64,000 nucleotides of DNA, taken from the NCBI GenBank assembly GCA_018261935.1, contig JAGTRP010000002.1, positions 62,001 through 126,000 of the forward strand. Direction: 5' to 3'. The position numbers and the translations under genes were made by a program. Each line of letters starts with the position of its first letter. The stretch's first letter is position 1. The notes below the pieces were generated by a model. It saw nothing but the letters and a program-made list of their open reading frames with translations. It had not been told where the DNA came from and did no database searches. Below are positions 18,442-27,441 of the stretch, piece by piece. This DNA is from Rhodocyclaceae bacterium. GTDB lineage: Bacteria > Pseudomonadota > Gammaproteobacteria > Burkholderiales > Rhodocyclaceae.

Positions 18442-19405
18442 TGAGCATCTCCCGGACGGCGGCGGCGATCTGCTCCGCCTGGGGCAGGGCGGCCTCCTCC
18501 AGGTGGCGGGCGTAGGGGGTCGGCACCTCGACGCTGCAGAGGCGCCGGGGCGGCGCGTCGAGGTCGTAGAAGCCGTCCTCGGCGATGCGGGCGAGGATTT
18601 CGCCGGCCAGGCTGCCACTCTTCCAGCCTTCGTCCACCACCAGGACACGATGGGTCTTGCGCACCGAATCCATGACGGTTTCCATGTCGAGGGGCCGCAG
18701 CACCCGCAGGTCGATGACCTCCGCCTCGATCCCCTCGGCGGCCAGCCGCTCCGCCGCCGCCATCGCCTTCGGCAGGCAGCCGCCGTAGGTGACGACGGTG
18801 ACCTGGCTGCCGGGACGCCGCACCGCGGCGCGGCGGATGCCGCAGCGCCAGTCGGCGGGCAGCTCGCCTTCCAGGTTGTAGAGCTGGGCGTGCTCGAAGA
18901 TGACCACCGGGTCCGGGTCGGCCAGGGCCGGCGCCAGCATGCCCCGGGCGTCGCCGACGGTGGCCGGGGCCAGGACCCGGATGCCGGGGATATGGGCGTA
19001 CCAGTTCTCCAGGCTGTGGGAATGCTGGGCGGCCAGCTGGCGGCCGGCGCCGGTGGCCATGCGGATCACCAGGGGCACCGAGAACTGGCCGCCGGACATG
19101 TGGCGCAGCACGGCGGCGGCGTTCACGATCTGGTCCAGGGCCAGGAGGCTGAAATTGACCGTCATCACCTCGACGATGGGCCGCATGCCGCCCAGGGCGG
19201 CGCCGATGCCGGCGCCGACGAAGCCGAGTTCGGACAGGGGCGTGTCGCGGATGCGCTCGGGGCCGAACTCGTCGTAGAAGCCCTTGGAGACGGCATAGGC
19301 GCCGCCGTAGCGGCCCACGTCCTCGCCCATCAGGAAGACTCTCGGATCGTCGCTCAGGGCCTCGTGCAGGGCCTGGCGCAGGGCTTCCCGGTAGCTCGTC
19401 CTCAT
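18434..19405 (-). CDS. 2-oxoacid dehydrogenase E1 beta subunit
   Basis: 323 residues, the transketolase C-terminal half of a heterotetrameric E1 (PdhB/AcoB type). Features: [52 protein letters not shown] and the [19 protein letters not shown] region that helps bind TPP. With E1alpha it decarboxylates a 2-oxoacid, probably pyruvate or acetoin-like; substrate choice cannot be read here. The ATG at 19405 overlaps the E1alpha stop by four bases, and its own end overlaps the E2 start. Confidence 0.94.
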   Translation of the reverse strand: MRTSYREALRQALHEALSDDPRVFLMGEDVGRYGGAYAVSKGFYDEFGPERIRDTPLSELGFVGAGIGAALGGMRPIVEVMTVNFSLLALDQIVNAAAVLRHMSGGQFSVPLVIRMATGAGRQLAAQHSHSLENWYAHIPGIRVLAPATVGDARGMLAPALADPDPVVIFEHAQLYNLEGELPADWRCGIRRAAVRRPGSQVTVVTYGGCLPKAMAAAERLAAEGIEAEVIDLRVLRPLDMETVMDSVRKTHRVLVVDEGWKSGSLAGEILARIAEDGFYDLDAPPRRLCSVEVPTPYARHLEEAALPQAEQIAAAVREMLNA

Positions 19406-20385
19406 GGCCCAGCCTCCGGGGTGTAGACGTCCTTCAGCAGGTCCGCCACCGGCGCCAGGGGGGCGGCTTCCGCTGCCTCCACCGCCGCCGCCACTTCGGC
19501 CTCGGCGGCCCTTTCCAGGACCAGCAATTCCTCGTCCGTCAGCTTGCCCTCGGCCTTGAGGCGGGCCGGGAAGGTGTCGAGGGGGTCCCGTTGCTTCCAG
19601 GCCGCGATCTCGGCCTTGTCCCGGTAGAGGTCCGGGTCGAACATGGAGTGGGCCCGGAAGCGGTAGGTCTGCATTTCCAGGAAGAAGGGGCGGCTGTCCT
19701 CCCGTACCCGGGCGGCCGCCTGCACGGCGGCCGTATGCACGGCCAGCACGTCCATGCCGTCCACCCGGGCGGTGGCCATGGGGTAGGCGGCGGCCTTGGC
19801 GCAGAGGTCGGTCTGGGCGTGGGCGCGGTGAAGGGCGGTCCCCATGCCGTAGAAGTTGTTCTCGCAGCAGAACAGCACCGGGAGCCGCCACAAGGCCGCC
19901 AGGTTCATGGTCTCGTGGAACACCCCTTCGGCCACGGCGCCGTCGCCGAAGAAGCAGGCGGTGATCCTTTTGCGGCCCTGCATCTTGTCGGCCAGGGCGA
20001 GCCCCGCGGCCAGGGGCAGGCTGCCGCCGACGATGGCGTTGCCGCCATAGAAGCGGGCGGCGGCGTCGAAGAGGTGCATGGAGCCGCCCCGGCCGCCGCA
20101 GCAGCCGGTGGCCTTGCCGAACATCTCGGCCATGATGGCCTCCATCGGCACGCCCCGCACCAGGGCGTGGCCGTGCTCCCGGTAGGTGGCGGCGATGTTG
20201 TCGTCCATGGTGAGGGCATGGAGGACGCCGACGGCGCAGGCCTCCTCGCCGATGTAGAGGTGCAGGAAGCCGCGGATCTTGCCGGCGCCGTAGAGCTCGG
20301 CGCACTTCTCCTCCAGGCGGCGGATGCGCAGCATGTCGGCCAGGAGGCGGCGGGGGAGCGATTTGGCGTCGGCGCTCCGGGCCAT
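19402..20385 (-). CDS. 2-oxoacid dehydrogenase E1 alpha subunit (TPP-binding)
   Basis: 327 residues of the PdhA/AcoA type. The TPP/magnesium motif is intact: [19 protein letters not shown], then [16 protein letters not shown]. Upstream, [16 protein letters not shown] and YREHGHAL are typical of this subunit, and RGGSMHLFD precedes the cofactor site. The ATG comes directly after the stop codon of the acyl-CoA synthetase gene with no gap, which implies coupled translation. Its length is normal for the short pyruvate/acetoin dehydrogenase class. Confidence 0.94.
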   Translation of the reverse strand: MARSADAKSLPRRLLADMLRIRRLEEKCAELYGAGKIRGFLHLYIGEEACAVGVLHALTMDDNIAATYREHGHALVRGVPMEAIMAEMFGKATGCCGGRGGSMHLFDAAARFYGGNAIVGGSLPLAAGLALADKMQGRKRITACFFGDGAVAEGVFHETMNLAALWRLPVLFCCENNFYGMGTALHRAHAQTDLCAKAAAYPMATARVDGMDVLAVHTAAVQAAARVREDSRPFFLEMQTYRFRAHSMFDPDLYRDKAEIAAWKQRDPLDTFPARLKAEGKLTDEELLVLERAAEAEVAAAVEAAEAAPLAPVADLLKDVYTPEAGP

Positions 20386-22149
<1,764 letters not shown>

Positions 22150-22358
22150 GATTCCCTCTTGAGGTTAGAGGGAATTCCGGGAAAAAGGTCTCAGAGGCAA
22201 TGAATCCGGCGCGCAATCCCGCCCTGATTACAACTCCTTACAACCCCGTGTCGGTCGGCGGTTCCCGAGCCGCGTTATTCGGCTTGTGGATGGTGTCGTT
22301 GCCGACATCGCCAACGGGATCATCCGGAACGAAGGAACCACCGCTCATGGAGTTGGCA

Positions 22359-22769
22359 ATGCGCAAGTCAATCATCGCTGTCATCGCAGCCTTTTCCCTG
22401 GCGGCACTGCCCGCCCATGCCGATCGCGGTGGCTACTACCGGGGCGGCGGCCACTATGGCGGCCATTACCAAAACCATGGCGGTCATCACGGCGGAGACT
22501 CGGTCTGGGCCGGCCTGGCCATCGTCGGGGCCATCGCCGGCCTCGCCATCCTGGCCGACCAGGCCCGGCCCCGCTATGCGGTTCCCTACGAGGCGCAGCC
22601 GGTTTATCCGCCGCAGCCGACCTACGTCGAGCCGCCGCCGGGACCGGCGCCGGTGCCGGCTCCTGCCGCCTCGGCCACCTGGTATTACTGCCCATCCGCC
22701 CAGGCGTACTACCCGTACCTCCGGGACTGCCCCGGCGGCTGGCAGGTGGTGCCGGCAAACCCGTATTGA
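22359..22769 (+). CDS. small exported Gly/His/Tyr-rich protein
   Basis: 136 residues, unrecognised. A signal peptide (MRKSIIAVIAAFSLAALPAHA) is followed by a Gly/His/Tyr-rich stretch (GGYYRGGGHYGGHYQNHGG), a hydrophobic segment (WAGLAIVGAIAGLAILA), a Pro-rich linker, and a C-terminal WYYCPSAQAYYPYLRDCPGG with two cysteines. That tail resembles the WYYC-PyV-CP motif common in small betaproteobacterial envelope proteins. The ATG at 22359 is preferred because GGAG precedes it by six bases; an ATG at 22347 would add four residues. It is divergent from the acyl-CoA synthetase gene. Confidence 0.75.
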   Translation: MRKSIIAVIAAFSLAALPAHADRGGYYRGGGHYGGHYQNHGGHHGGDSVWAGLAIVGAIAGLAILADQARPRYAVPYEAQPVYPPQPTYVEPPPGPAPVPAPAASATWYYCPSAQAYYPYLRDCPGGWQVVPANPY

Positions 22770-22785
22770 GGAGAAGGGGGGCGGG

Positions 22786-23094
22786 CTATTGCCCGCCGAT
22801 GACGCCGGCTTCGTTGGCAGCGACGTTGCCGCGGCCGGCCGCGATGGCGGTGGCGCCGTCCTGGGCGGCGGTGATGGCGGTGTTGCCCCGGATCTGGGCG
22901 CCTTCCCGGATGACGCCGGCGCTGTTGCGGGCGATGTTGCGTTCCCCGTCGCTGCGGGCGGTGGCGTCCCGGTGGGCAGCGATGAAACTGGTGCGGCCGT
23001 GGACCTGGGTGCCGTGCTGGCGTTGCTTGAGCAGGGTGGCGTTGGCGGAGGAGGCAAGAATGGCGGCGGCCACGAACAGCAGGATATTTCGCAT
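22786..23094 (-). CDS. small exported protein, Ala/Gly/Arg-rich
   Basis: 102 residues with a clear signal peptide (MRNILLFVAAAILASSANA). The mature part has a loose repeat of about 10-14 residues around N-x-A-x-x-I/G-A (NIARNSAGVIREGA, IRGNTAITAAQDGATAI, NVAANEAGVIGGQ), which may form a beta-solenoid turn pattern. No family recognised. A far longer in-frame reading upstream is only antisense of the glycosyltransferase gene. It lies 19 bases after a 37-residue small gene on the same strand and is convergent with 22359-22769. Confidence 0.65.
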   Translation of the reverse strand: MRNILLFVAAAILASSANATLLKQRQHGTQVHGRTSFIAAHRDATARSDGERNIARNSAGVIREGAQIRGNTAITAAQDGATAIAAGRGNVAANEAGVIGGQ

Positions 23095-23113
23095 CAGGGG
23101 AATTCCAGAGGGG

Positions 23114-23227
23114 TCAAACGCCGCGCGCCAGGTGGCGCCGCAGCACCTCGAACAGCGCAACGAGGGCGTTGGGAGCGACGGCAAGGGCAGCTGCGCCAAG
23201 CAGCATTTCAGCCAGATCGGTTTCCAT
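23114..23227 (-). CDS. 37-residue small hydrophobic protein
   Basis: The frame reads METDLAEMLLGAAALAVAP, then NALVALFEVLRRHLARGV and a TGA. A near-perfect ribosome site (GGAGGTGAAGC) sits directly ahead of the ATG at 23227, which is the main reason to call it. The middle is hydrophobic and the end is basic (RRHLARG), consistent with a small membrane or amphipathic peptide. It is followed by the exported 102-residue protein gene on the same strand and is divergent from senB. Function unknown. Confidence 0.55.
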   Translation of the reverse strand: METDLAEMLLGAAALAVAPNALVALFEVLRRHLARGV

Positions 23228-23454
23228 GCTTCACCTCCGTGTTTGTCCGGTGCCAGTATTACAGCATCGCGGTCCGGTGAAATCGCCCTGGAATATGTAA
23301 CTGCAGCCGGGGCATTGTAAGCAGTTGTATCTACCTTGAAGGAGTATGGCGTTCGGGAGATGGCGCTGCCGGCCCTGATCTGGGCGACAATGCCGCCCCA
23401 TGGCCGACGGGATCGGTATTCCTGGCGAAACATGGGGAGATGAGCGGAGTTCGT

Positions 23455-24501
23455 ATGGCGCAAGCAGTCATCGTCACGCCGGCCCTGGCCGACGCCAACA
23501 ACGGCAATTGGCGGACCGCCCAGCGCTGGGCCCGCTTCCTGGCGCCGGTGTGCCGGACCCGCCTCGTCAAGACCTGGCCGGACGCCGAAGCGGCCAAGGA
23601 TACGGTGATGATCGCCCTCCATGCCCGGCGCTCGGCGGCTTCCATCGCGGCCTGGAGCCGATGCCGGGGCGGCGGTTCCCTGGCCGTGGTGCTGACCGGC
23701 ACCGACCTCTATCGCGATATCCATGACGACTCCTCGGCGCAGCAATCCCTGGCCCTGGCCGATACCCTCGTCGCCCTGCAGGAGCGGGGTCCCGCCGTCC
23801 TGCCGCCGGAATGCCGCGCCAAGTGCCGGATCATCTTCCAGTCGGTCTCCGGGCGCAGGTGCCTGCCCAAGACCGGCCGGCACCTGCGGGCCCTGATGGT
23901 CGGCCATCTGCGGGAAGAGAAGTCGCCGGAGACCCTGTTCGCGGCGGCGCGCCTGCTGAGGCCGGAGGAGGGCATCCTCATCGACCACGTCGGCGGAGCG
24001 CTGGATGCGGAGCTGGCCGAGGCGGCGCGGGCGGCCATGGCCGACTGCCCCCATTACCGCTGGCTCGGCAGCCGGCCCCACGAGGAAACCCGGCGCCGCA
24101 TCCAGCGGGCCCATATCCTGGTGCATTCAAGCCGCATGGAAGGGGGCGCCCATGCCATTCTGGAGGCGGCGGCCAGCGGCACGCCGGTGCTGGCCACCCG
24201 CATCGACGGCAATGTGGGACTGCTCGGCGACGATTATGGCGGGTACTTCGAGTGGGGCGATGCCGCCGGACTGGCGGATCTGCTGCGCCGGTGCCGCGCC
24301 TCGCAAAATGCTTCGGCGTCCTTCCTCCAGTCCCTCGGGGCCCAGATCGGGAAGCGGACGCCGCTGTTCTCGACCTTGTCCGAGCAAAGCGCCGTCAGGC
24401 AACTGGTCGCCGACCTCGGGCGCGCCGCCGCCCAGAAAGGAGTGGATTGCCATGAGCAGGAGCATCGATTTTTTCGAGACCCAGTTCCGCCGGCAGGTTG
24501 A
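23455..24501 (+). CDS. senB: SenB-type selenosugar synthase (GT-B glycosyltransferase)
   Basis: 348 residues. Family-typical stretches are ANNGNWRTAQRWARFL, ALHARRSAASIAAW, VVLTGTDLYRDI, LMVGHLREEKSPETLF and HSSRMEGGAHAILEAA, then SGTPVLATRIDGNVGLLG, matching what I recall of the SenB/TIGR04348 family. SenB joins a UDP-sugar to selenophosphate to make a selenosugar that SenA couples to hercynine. The ATG at 23455 has GCGGAG five bases ahead and is preferred to the ATG at 23440. The 3' end overlaps the methyltransferase gene by 50 bases, and the last 20 or so residues are atypical. SenC and EgtD are absent from the window; the SenA-like gene is 14 kb away. Confidence 0.85.
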   Translation: MAQAVIVTPALADANNGNWRTAQRWARFLAPVCRTRLVKTWPDAEAAKDTVMIALHARRSAASIAAWSRCRGGGSLAVVLTGTDLYRDIHDDSSAQQSLALADTLVALQERGPAVLPPECRAKCRIIFQSVSGRRCLPKTGRHLRALMVGHLREEKSPETLFAAARLLRPEEGILIDHVGGALDAELAEAARAAMADCPHYRWLGSRPHEETRRRIQRAHILVHSSRMEGGAHAILEAAASGTPVLATRIDGNVGLLGDDYGGYFEWGDAAGLADLLRRCRASQNASASFLQSLGAQIGKRTPLFSTLSEQSAVRQLVADLGRAAAQKGVDCHEQEHRFFRDPVPPAG

Positions 24502-25048
24502 CTCCGGGGACCTGGCCCTCAATCCCTTCGAAGCCGCCGCCTTGCCCTATCTGCGGGGGCGGGTCCTGGACTTCGGCTGCGGCCTCGGAAACCTGGCCCT
24601 GGCAGCGGCCCGCAACGGGTGCCCGGTGGTGGCGCTGGACGGTTCTCCCACGGCCATCCGCCAGCTGGCCGGGACATCGGCCCGGGAGGGACTGGCCCTC
24701 GAAGCCATCGAGGCGGACCTGGGAAGCTACTGCGTGGCGGGGGAATTCGATACTGCCGTGTCCATCGGGCTGCTGATGTTTCTCGACTGCGGGGCCGCCC
24801 GGCATCAGCTCGCACGGCTCCAGGATTGCGTGCGGCCCGGCGGAACGGCCGTGGTCAACGTCCTGATCGAGGGGACGACTTACCTCGACATGTTCGATCC
24901 CGCCGCCCATTGCCTTTTCGGGCGGGACGAGCTGGGGCAGCGGTTCGCGGGCTGGGAGATCCTCGGCGAGAGCTTCGACGAGTTTCCGGCGCCGGGGGGC
25001 ACGGTCAAGTCCTTCGCCACAGTCATTGCCAGGAAGCCGGAAGCCTAG
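24452..25048 (+). CDS. TehB-like class I SAM-dependent methyltransferase
   Basis: 198 residues. The SAM loop is VLDFGCGLGNLALAAARNG, with VVALDGSP as motif II, then AVSIGLLMFLDC and DCVRPGGTAVVNV, and the C-terminal FATVIARK. This order is close to that of TehB, a methyltransferase that acts on tellurite and selenium oxyanions. It is too short for EgtD and lacks that family's N-terminal domain. AAGGAG lies well placed before the ATG at 24452, which falls inside the end of senB. The overlap and shared strand suggest a common job in selenium metabolism, such as Se-methylation of a selenosugar or detoxification; that is inference. Confidence 0.85.
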   Translation: MSRSIDFFETQFRRQVDSGDLALNPFEAAALPYLRGRVLDFGCGLGNLALAAARNGCPVVALDGSPTAIRQLAGTSAREGLALEAIEADLGSYCVAGEFDTAVSIGLLMFLDCGAARHQLARLQDCVRPGGTAVVNVLIEGTTYLDMFDPAAHCLFGRDELGQRFAGWEILGESFDEFPAPGGTVKSFATVIARKPEA

Positions 25049-25160
25049 CCAGGAAAAGAAGGTGTCCGTGATCCCCGGCTGATTTCGCACAGTGCGCCGC
25101 GCTATCAACTGGCATGCCTATGCCAGTGCTAATGGCGGGCTGAGTTCAGCCAAGAGCGGT

Positions 25161-25394
25161 TCATCGTGAATAGGTTTGAGCCCGATGGATGGCGGCCCGG
25201 ATACGCTGAATGGTGTCCTCGACGGGAGCTTTCCTGGAGACCTCCAGCCCGAGGTTCCGTGCGATCTCGTTGATCTTGACGGGGTTAAGCGGTACCCCGC
25301 CGGCGTCAATGGCCGCGATCACCTTACGGGCCTTCAGGACTTCCGGGGGATGACTGCCACCCGGTCGCACAAGACGCCTCAACCATTTGAGCAC
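25161..25394 (-). CDS. unrecognised 77-residue basic protein
   Basis: Start chosen at GTG 25394, because TTGGAGGAATAAGC stands directly ahead; the longer reading to 25496 has no such signal. The protein is helical and basic, with LKWLRRLVRPG at the N-terminus, then KVIAAIDAGGVPLNPVKINEIARNLGLE, read in two parts, which resembles a small helical DNA- or protein-binding fold, and DTIQRIRAAIHRAQ. It shares the strand with the small membrane-protein gene upstream. No family recognised and no function proposed. Confidence 0.55.
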   Translation of the reverse strand: MLKWLRRLVRPGGSHPPEVLKARKVIAAIDAGGVPLNPVKINEIARNLGLEVSRKAPVEDTIQRIRAAIHRAQTYSR

Positions 25395-25422
25395 GCTTAT
25401 TCCTCCAAGTCGCCCTTCGAGG

Positions 25423-25734
25423 TCACTCGTGATCGTAGGTGTTGCCGACTCGCCGGGGTGAGCGAGCGTCGAGGGGAACAGGATGATTATCGTCATTGAC
25501 CACGATCTCTTCCCTCCCCGGCGTCGTTGGCCATCCGAACGACTTCTTCAGCCTCGCCAACAAGGTCGCTGCGAAAAAGAAGCCAACCACCGCGATGCCA
25601 AGAACAAGGGCCGCCGGGAGCCATAGGGGCGCGAGAACCCAGCCCCAGGACCAGTCGATGACCTCTGCCGCCTTCAGGGCGACAAGGATGGCCGTAACGT
25701 AAAGAAGGAGATTGGGACGAAGTCGGATGACCAT
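25423..25734 (-). CDS. small membrane protein, resembles Fragile-X-F-type (Tmem185-like) proteins
   Basis: About 103 residues. Two hydrophobic helices (LLLYVTAILVALKAAEV and VLAPLWLPAALVLGIAVVGFFFAA) flank the motif IDWSWGWVLAPLW, which resembles the bacterial and phage proteins annotated as transmembrane Fragile-X-F. The C-terminus is polar (TPGREEIVVNDDNHP). Start uncertain: ATG 25734 preferred, with TTG at 25746 possible; neither has a strong ribosome site. The 77-residue gene follows 28 bases downstream. Role unknown. Confidence 0.55.
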   Translation of the reverse strand: MVIRLRPNLLLYVTAILVALKAAEVIDWSWGWVLAPLWLPAALVLGIAVVGFFFAATLLARLKKSFGWPTTPGREEIVVNDDNHPVPLDARSPRRVGNTYDHE

Positions 25735-25955
25735 GGTGGCGATCAAGGCGGGTGGCGCGTGGGCACCACGATAGCAAATCCATCCTTGGCCGGGTCAGAA
25801 ATCCAACATCAATCGTGGCCGATGAACTAGGGGCACACAGTCTCGGTTCGGCCAGTAGCAGCCACTTATCTATCTAAGATTGAATGGCAGCATTACGCAC
25901 AAATGCTGCCAGAAGGCTCTACACCCTTCCGAGATGTCTTGTCGAACCGAACCGG

Positions 25956-26507
25956 TCACTGGACCTTATAGGACGCGTGACAGGCAGCGCACTGCTGCGT
26001 GACCTTGGAGAGGGCAGCCAAGGCCGGCTTCGGATTGCCAGACCTGCCGGCCTTATCGGCCTCGACGGCGAAATCGCTGGCTGCTTGGTGCATTGACAGG
26101 CCAATGTTGCGCATACTTTCGGGCATGAACTGGGTCATCTGGTGGTCCATGCTGGCCGGCTTCGATATCTGGGGCTTGCTGGGGGTGTCTTCACCCTTGC
26201 AGCCTTCAGCGGAAGGGGAGTCCATCCCGAGGCGCACATTAGCGACCTGGGCGGCCTTGGCGTACCGGCCGGCCGACATGTTGGACAGAATCTCCGACAG
26301 CGCTTCGAGATGGTCGCGCATATTGGCCAAGGTGTGTTGACGCATTTCCGGCGGGAAACTCACTAGCTGGCGGGTGTCGTTGCTTGCTGCGGCCATGTGT
26401 TGCATATGCTGCATGTGGTCCATTTGATGCATCGGCGCCTGTGCGTAAGCAGTAATGCCGAACGCCAGGGCGACAGCCGTCATGGAAATCCTCAAGGTCT
26501 TGCGCAT
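25956..26507 (-). CDS. periplasmic c-type cytochrome, cytochrome c'/c556-like
   Basis: 183 residues. A signal peptide (RISMTAVALAFGITAYA) is followed by a Met/His-rich segment (MHQMDHMQHMQHMAA) that could bind copper, then a helical body. The single haem motif CAACH lies ten residues from the C-terminus, the position typical of the four-helix cytochrome c' class, which can bind NO. Start ATG 26507 follows AAGGAGGCACCC. A -10-like TAATAT (26548-26543) and a palindrome centred about 42 bases before the inferred transcription start suggest class II activation by the divergent Crp/Fnr protein (26614-27243). Confidence 0.8.
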   Translation of the reverse strand: MRKTLRISMTAVALAFGITAYAQAPMHQMDHMQHMQHMAAASNDTRQLVSFPPEMRQHTLANMRDHLEALSEILSNMSAGRYAKAAQVANVRLGMDSPSAEGCKGEDTPSKPQISKPASMDHQMTQFMPESMRNIGLSMHQAASDFAVEADKAGRSGNPKPALAALSKVTQQCAACHASYKVQ

Positions 26508-26567
26508 GGGTGCCTCCTTTTTCTCTGAGTGTGATTGAAGGAATATTAGGAAAACGAGAAGAACCGC

Positions 26568-26589
26568 CCGTATGATTAGAATCATACGG
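26568..26589. promoter_or_regulatory. perfect 10-2-10 palindrome, probable Crp/Fnr-type operator
   Basis: Arm CCGTATGATT, two-base spacer AG, then the exact reverse complement. The core ATGAT-4 bases-ATCAT resembles the Fnr/Dnr site TTGAT-4 bases-ATCAA. It lies 60 bases before the cytochrome start and 24 before the regulator start, so one site could serve activation of the cytochrome gene and autoregulation. The centre is near -42 relative to the -10-like TAATAT of the cytochrome promoter. Confidence 0.7.
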
Positions 26590-26613
26590 AAGGCACTGTG
26601 TTGGTATCTTTAT

Positions 26614-27243
26614 ATGGATTGGCAGGCACTCATTTCAGGGCAACCGACATTGGCTCATGTACCTGAATCGCTCAGGCAACGCGCTGAGCCGTGGGACTTG
26701 GAAGCAGGGGAACAGCTCTTTCGAATTGGCGGTTCGATTCATGCCGTCTTCACGGTCATCAATGGCGAGGTTCGACTCACTCGCCGTGACCGCAACGGAA
26801 CGGAGGTGGTGCTCCAGCGCTCCAGAGGAGGCTTCTTTGCAGAGGCCAGCCTAAACAGCAAGGCCTACCATTGCGATGCGGTTGCCGCAGAGAAAAGCAC
26901 GCTGCTCCGCTTTCCGCTACAGGCGTTTCGGCTGGCTCTGGCTGAGGATGCCGGCTTTAGGGACGCATGGATGACCCATCTGGCCCGCGAAGTCCGGAAG
27001 CTGCGAGCCCAGTGTGAGCGGTTAAGCTTGCATTCGGCTGCTGAACGAGTCCTTCATTACCTTGAGTCCGAGGGAAGCGATGGTTCCGTGGCTCTCACGC
27101 AAACCCGTAAGGCATGGGCTGCGGAACTGGGTCTCAGCCATGAGGCCTTGTATCGAACGCTGAAGAAGCTACAGGAAGATGCCGTAATCCAAATTGATGG
27201 GAACGAGGTTACGGTTCGTGACCGTTTTAGGCCTAATTGCTGA
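26614..27243 (+). CDS. Crp/Fnr family transcriptional regulator
   Basis: 209 residues: a cyclic-nucleotide-binding-like beta-barrel (EAGEQLFRIGGSIHAVFTVINGEVRLTRRD in the middle, read in parts), a dimerisation helix and a C-terminal winged helix. The recognition helix LSHEALYRTLKKL keeps the Glu and Arg (E..YR) that in Fnr/Crp proteins contact the conserved bases. No four-cysteine iron-sulfur cluster is present, so direct oxygen sensing as in Fnr is unlikely; NO or redox sensing through another ligand remains open. Start ATG 26614 is preferred, as the earlier ATG at 26572 lies inside the palindromic operator. Divergent from the cytochrome gene. Confidence 0.85.
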   Translation: MDWQALISGQPTLAHVPESLRQRAEPWDLEAGEQLFRIGGSIHAVFTVINGEVRLTRRDRNGTEVVLQRSRGGFFAEASLNSKAYHCDAVAAEKSTLLRFPLQAFRLALAEDAGFRDAWMTHLAREVRKLRAQCERLSLHSAAERVLHYLESEGSDGSVALTQTRKAWAAELGLSHEALYRTLKKLQEDAVIQIDGNEVTVRDRFRPNC

Positions 27244-27380
27244 CGTCGCCAAGGTCCAAAACGAATGACGGCAGCGGGTCGAACTGAGACGGCCGTTTTT
27301 TCGATCAGGGCAACAGTTCAACGTACGAATCTGTCACACCGCCGCATCCAGATTGCCCATCAACCGCAGATTACCGGTAC

Positions 27381-27416
27381 CTGAAAAAGAAACGGCCACG
27401 GATTCCTCCCTGGCCA
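27381..27416 (-). terminator. probable intrinsic terminator of the gcv operon
   Basis: On the minus strand, GGCCA (27415-27411 side) pairs with TGGCC after a purine-rich loop, followed by GTTTCTTTTTC. It lies 26-60 bases after the gcvP stop. The stem is short, so this is moderate support. Confidence 0.4.
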
Positions 27417-27441
27417 TCGTTCCAGCGGACGCTGCTGCCGG

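Noticed and set aside
24452-25048. Methyltransferase read as EgtD (hercynine synthase)
   Set aside because: At 198 residues it is too short and its motifs are TehB-like; EgtD is about 320 residues.
26572-26574. ATG at 26572 as start of the Crp/Fnr gene
   Set aside because: It lies inside the perfect palindrome. The ATG at 26614 removes 14 unlikely residues and fits the family.
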